Source of the DNA: Ahaetulla prasina
Lineage: Eukaryota; Chordata; Lepidosauria; Squamata; Colubridae
Length of the DNA stretch: 64,000 bases
NCBI RefSeq assembly: GCF_028640845.1
Contig: NC_080540.1
Location: forward strand, 160,726,438 to 160,790,437
Reading direction: 5' to 3'
Below, in pieces: positions 61,985 through 64,000 of this stretch. How positions within the stretch are numbered: position 1 is the first letter of the stretch; each line of letters begins with the position of its first letter. The notes beneath the pieces are model-generated. The model did not search any database and had not been told where the DNA came from. It saw nothing but the letters and a program-made list of their open reading frames with translations. Both the position numbers and the translations under genes were made by a program.

Positions 61985-64000
61985 AACATTCTTTCTCTTC
62001 TTTTAATCTGAAGCTGACCGGACACTAGTTAGGTCCTATAGCAGGACCTACCTAGTGGCATCGAGGGATGCGAAGCGTTCCTATGTTTTCTCCCTCATTG
62101 CGTCGGCAGATAACTGCCCGGCCGCCCTGTTTCGGGTGACCCGCTCTCTCCTTCAACAGGAGGGGCGGGTTAGGACCCATTACAAGGGTGTGCCGAGGAG
62201 TTTAACAGTTATCTATACGATAAAATCGTTCGGCTTCGGGACGGATTGGATCAAAATTGGGTAGATCCAGGCGAGAGTTCCGAGACCCATCTTGTTGAGG
62301 TTGTTTGGGATACTTTTGACCCTGTGACTCCTGAGGACATGGACAGGTTGCTGGGGAGGTTGAATGCCACCACATGTTACTGGACCCGTGCCCCTCCTGG
62401 TTGGTCTGGCCACGCAGGAGGTGACATGAGGCTGGCTCCGAGGGATTACAAATGCTTCTCTGCGGGAGGGGGTCTTTCCGCTGCCTTGAAAGAGGCGGTG
62501 GTGAGACCTCTCCTCAAGAAGCCTTCCCTGGATCCAGCTGTTTTAAGAAATTACCATCCAGTCTCCAATCTTCGCTTCACGGCGAAGGTTGTAGAGAGTG
62601 CGGTGGCATGTCAGCTACCCCAGTACCTGGATGAAGCTGTCTATCTAGACCCATTCCAGTCCGGCTTTCGGCCCGGATACAGTACGGAGACGGCTTTAGT
62701 CGCGTTGGTGGATGATGTCTGGAGGGCCAGGGATAAGGGTTACTCCTCTGCCCTGGTCCTATTAGACCTCTCAGTGGCTTTTGATACCATCGACCATGGT
62801 ATCCTGCTGCGCCGGTTGGAGGGTTTGGGAGTGGGAGGCACCGTTTATTGGTGGTTCTCCTCCTACCTCTCTGACCGGACGCAGACGGTGTTGACAGGGG
62901 GGCAGAGATCGACTCCGAGGTGCCTCATGTGTGGGGTGCCGCAGGAATCGATTCTCTCGCCCCTCCTGTTCAACATCTATATGAAGCCCTGGGCAAGATC
63001 ATCAGTGGTTTTGGGGTGAGATACCAACTGTACGCTGATGACACGCAGCTGTACTTTTCCACCCCAGGTCACCCCAATGAAGCTATCGAAGTACTGTCCC
63101 GGTGTTTGGAAGCCGTACGGGTCTGGATGGGGAGGAACAGGCTCAAGCTTAATCCCTCCAAGACGGAGTGGCTGTGGATGTCGGCACCCCGGTAAAGTCA
63201 GCTGCAGATGCGGCTGTCTGTTGGGGGCGAGTCATTGGCCCCGATGGAGAGGGTGCGCAACTTGGGCGTGCTCCTGGATGGGCGGTTGTCCTTTGAAGAT
63301 CATTTGACGAACGTCTCCAGGAGAGCTTTTTATCAGGTTCGCCTGATCCGCCAGTTGCGCCCCTTCCTGGACCGGGATGCCTTATGTCACTCACGCTCTC
63401 GTTACCTCTCGCTTGGACTATTGCAATGCTCTCTACATGGGGCTCCCCTTGAAGAGCACTCGGAGACTCCAGTTAGTCCAGAATGCGGCTGCGCGGGTTA
63501 TTGAGGGAGCAGTTCAGAGCTCCCATATAACACCTATCTTGCGCAGACTGCACTGGCTACCTGTTGTCTTCCGGGTGCGCTTCAAGGTATTGGTCACTAC
63601 CTTTAAAGTGCTCCATGGCTTAGGACCGGGATACTTACGGGACCGTCTACTGCCGTCTTCTATCTCTTAGCGACCGGTGCGTTCGCACAGAGAGGGACTC
63701 CTTAGGGTGCTGTCAAACAATGTCGACTGGCGGCCCCCAGGGGAAGGGCCTTCTCTGTGGGGGCTCCTACCTTGTAGAACGAACTTCCCCCTGGACTCCG
63801 ACAACTACCTGACCTTAGGACCTTTTGCCGCGAACTTAAAACCTATTTATTCCATCTTGCTGGACTGGCTTGACTTTTTTAAAAATTTTAATTTGATTTA
63901 ACGGGTTTTAAATTTTTGTAACTTTTATAGGGGGTTATAATATTTTAAATTTGGCCAATTGAATCAGTTTTTTAAGAGTTGTTCTTAATATTGTATTCGT
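61985..64000 (+). mobile_element. L2-type LINE, 5' truncated, running off the window
   Basis: GC-rich, unlike its surroundings. Sequence upstream of the reverse transcriptase begins near 61985 and the ORF2 region reads to about 63670, followed by a 3' part also found in antisense at 21214-21662. The 3' terminus lies beyond the window. Confidence 0.9.
62060..63670 (+). pseudogene. L2-type LINE ORF2 reverse transcriptase, frameshifted
   Basis: The frame 62246-63019 holds KEAVVRPLLKKPSLDPAVLR, NYHPVSNLRFTAKVVE, LDLSVAFDTIDHGILLRRLE (motif A), and GVPQESILSPLLFNIYMKP (motif B, with E in place of the common G). A one-base loss near 62985 moves the frame. Motif C YADD follows at 63031-63042 in YQLYADDTQLYFS. 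A stop after SAPR (63193-63195) and another shift lead to GESLAPMERVRNLGVLLDGR, then HALVTSRLDYCNALYMGLP. The endonuclease domain is not present. Confidence 0.92.

Overview
This is nuclear DNA of a squamate reptile, most likely an advanced snake. Coding exons are separated by TE-filled introns. The repeats include a tRNA-derived SINE with a BovB-type tail (Sauria SINE architecture), CR1, L2 and L1 LINEs, a Penelope-like element, and CR1/L2-type LINE tails ending in (AATAG)n/(ATTCT)n, a microsatellite pattern reported for colubroid snakes. The species call is an inference from repeats only.

Two protein-coding genes are supported, and they converge. On the + strand, positions 2076-9602 hold the last five coding exons of an AGAP-family ArfGAP, best matched to AGAP2 (PIKE): end of the PH domain, ArfGAP zinc finger, ankyrin repeats and C-terminus. 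Its upstream exons lie before the window. On the - strand, positions 23695-14748 hold a complete seven-coding-exon TMEM106C (251 aa), a lysosomal/endosomal single-pass membrane protein. A CpG-rich promoter at about 26470-26960 sits upstream and contains a near-perfect CLEAR-type E-box. All inferred splice junctions use GT/AG and keep phase. The stretch between the two stop codons (9603-14747) is almost free of transposons, which suggests long abutting 3' UTRs.

From about 27.3 kb to the end I see no host gene; the region is layered mobile DNA. 27304-33634 is a three-level nest: a hAT MITE holding a CR1/L2-type LINE, which holds a 4.1 kb LTR element with 4-bp target duplications. 33.6-38.0 kb holds fragments of the same LINE and a nearly full-length Penelope-like element (RT plus GIY-YIG remnants between two terminal repeats). 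The terminal repeats carry hammerhead-ribozyme-like motifs. 41.6-51.5 kb is dense in solo LTRs, SINEs and MITEs. 52050-59264 is one L1 insertion with a 16-bp target duplication, but inside it is a mosaic of head-to-head, tandemly repeated L1 5' ends. 61.98 kb to the end is an L2-type LINE cut by the window edge.

The commonest elements are short non-autonomous DNA transposons. At least a dozen share CAGTGG/CAGGGG-type termini with exact or near-exact 8-bp target duplications (hAT hallmark). A second group has CAGGTAGTCC-type termini and TA duplications (Tc1/mariner hallmark). Many are nested, so their relative ages can be read from the sequence.
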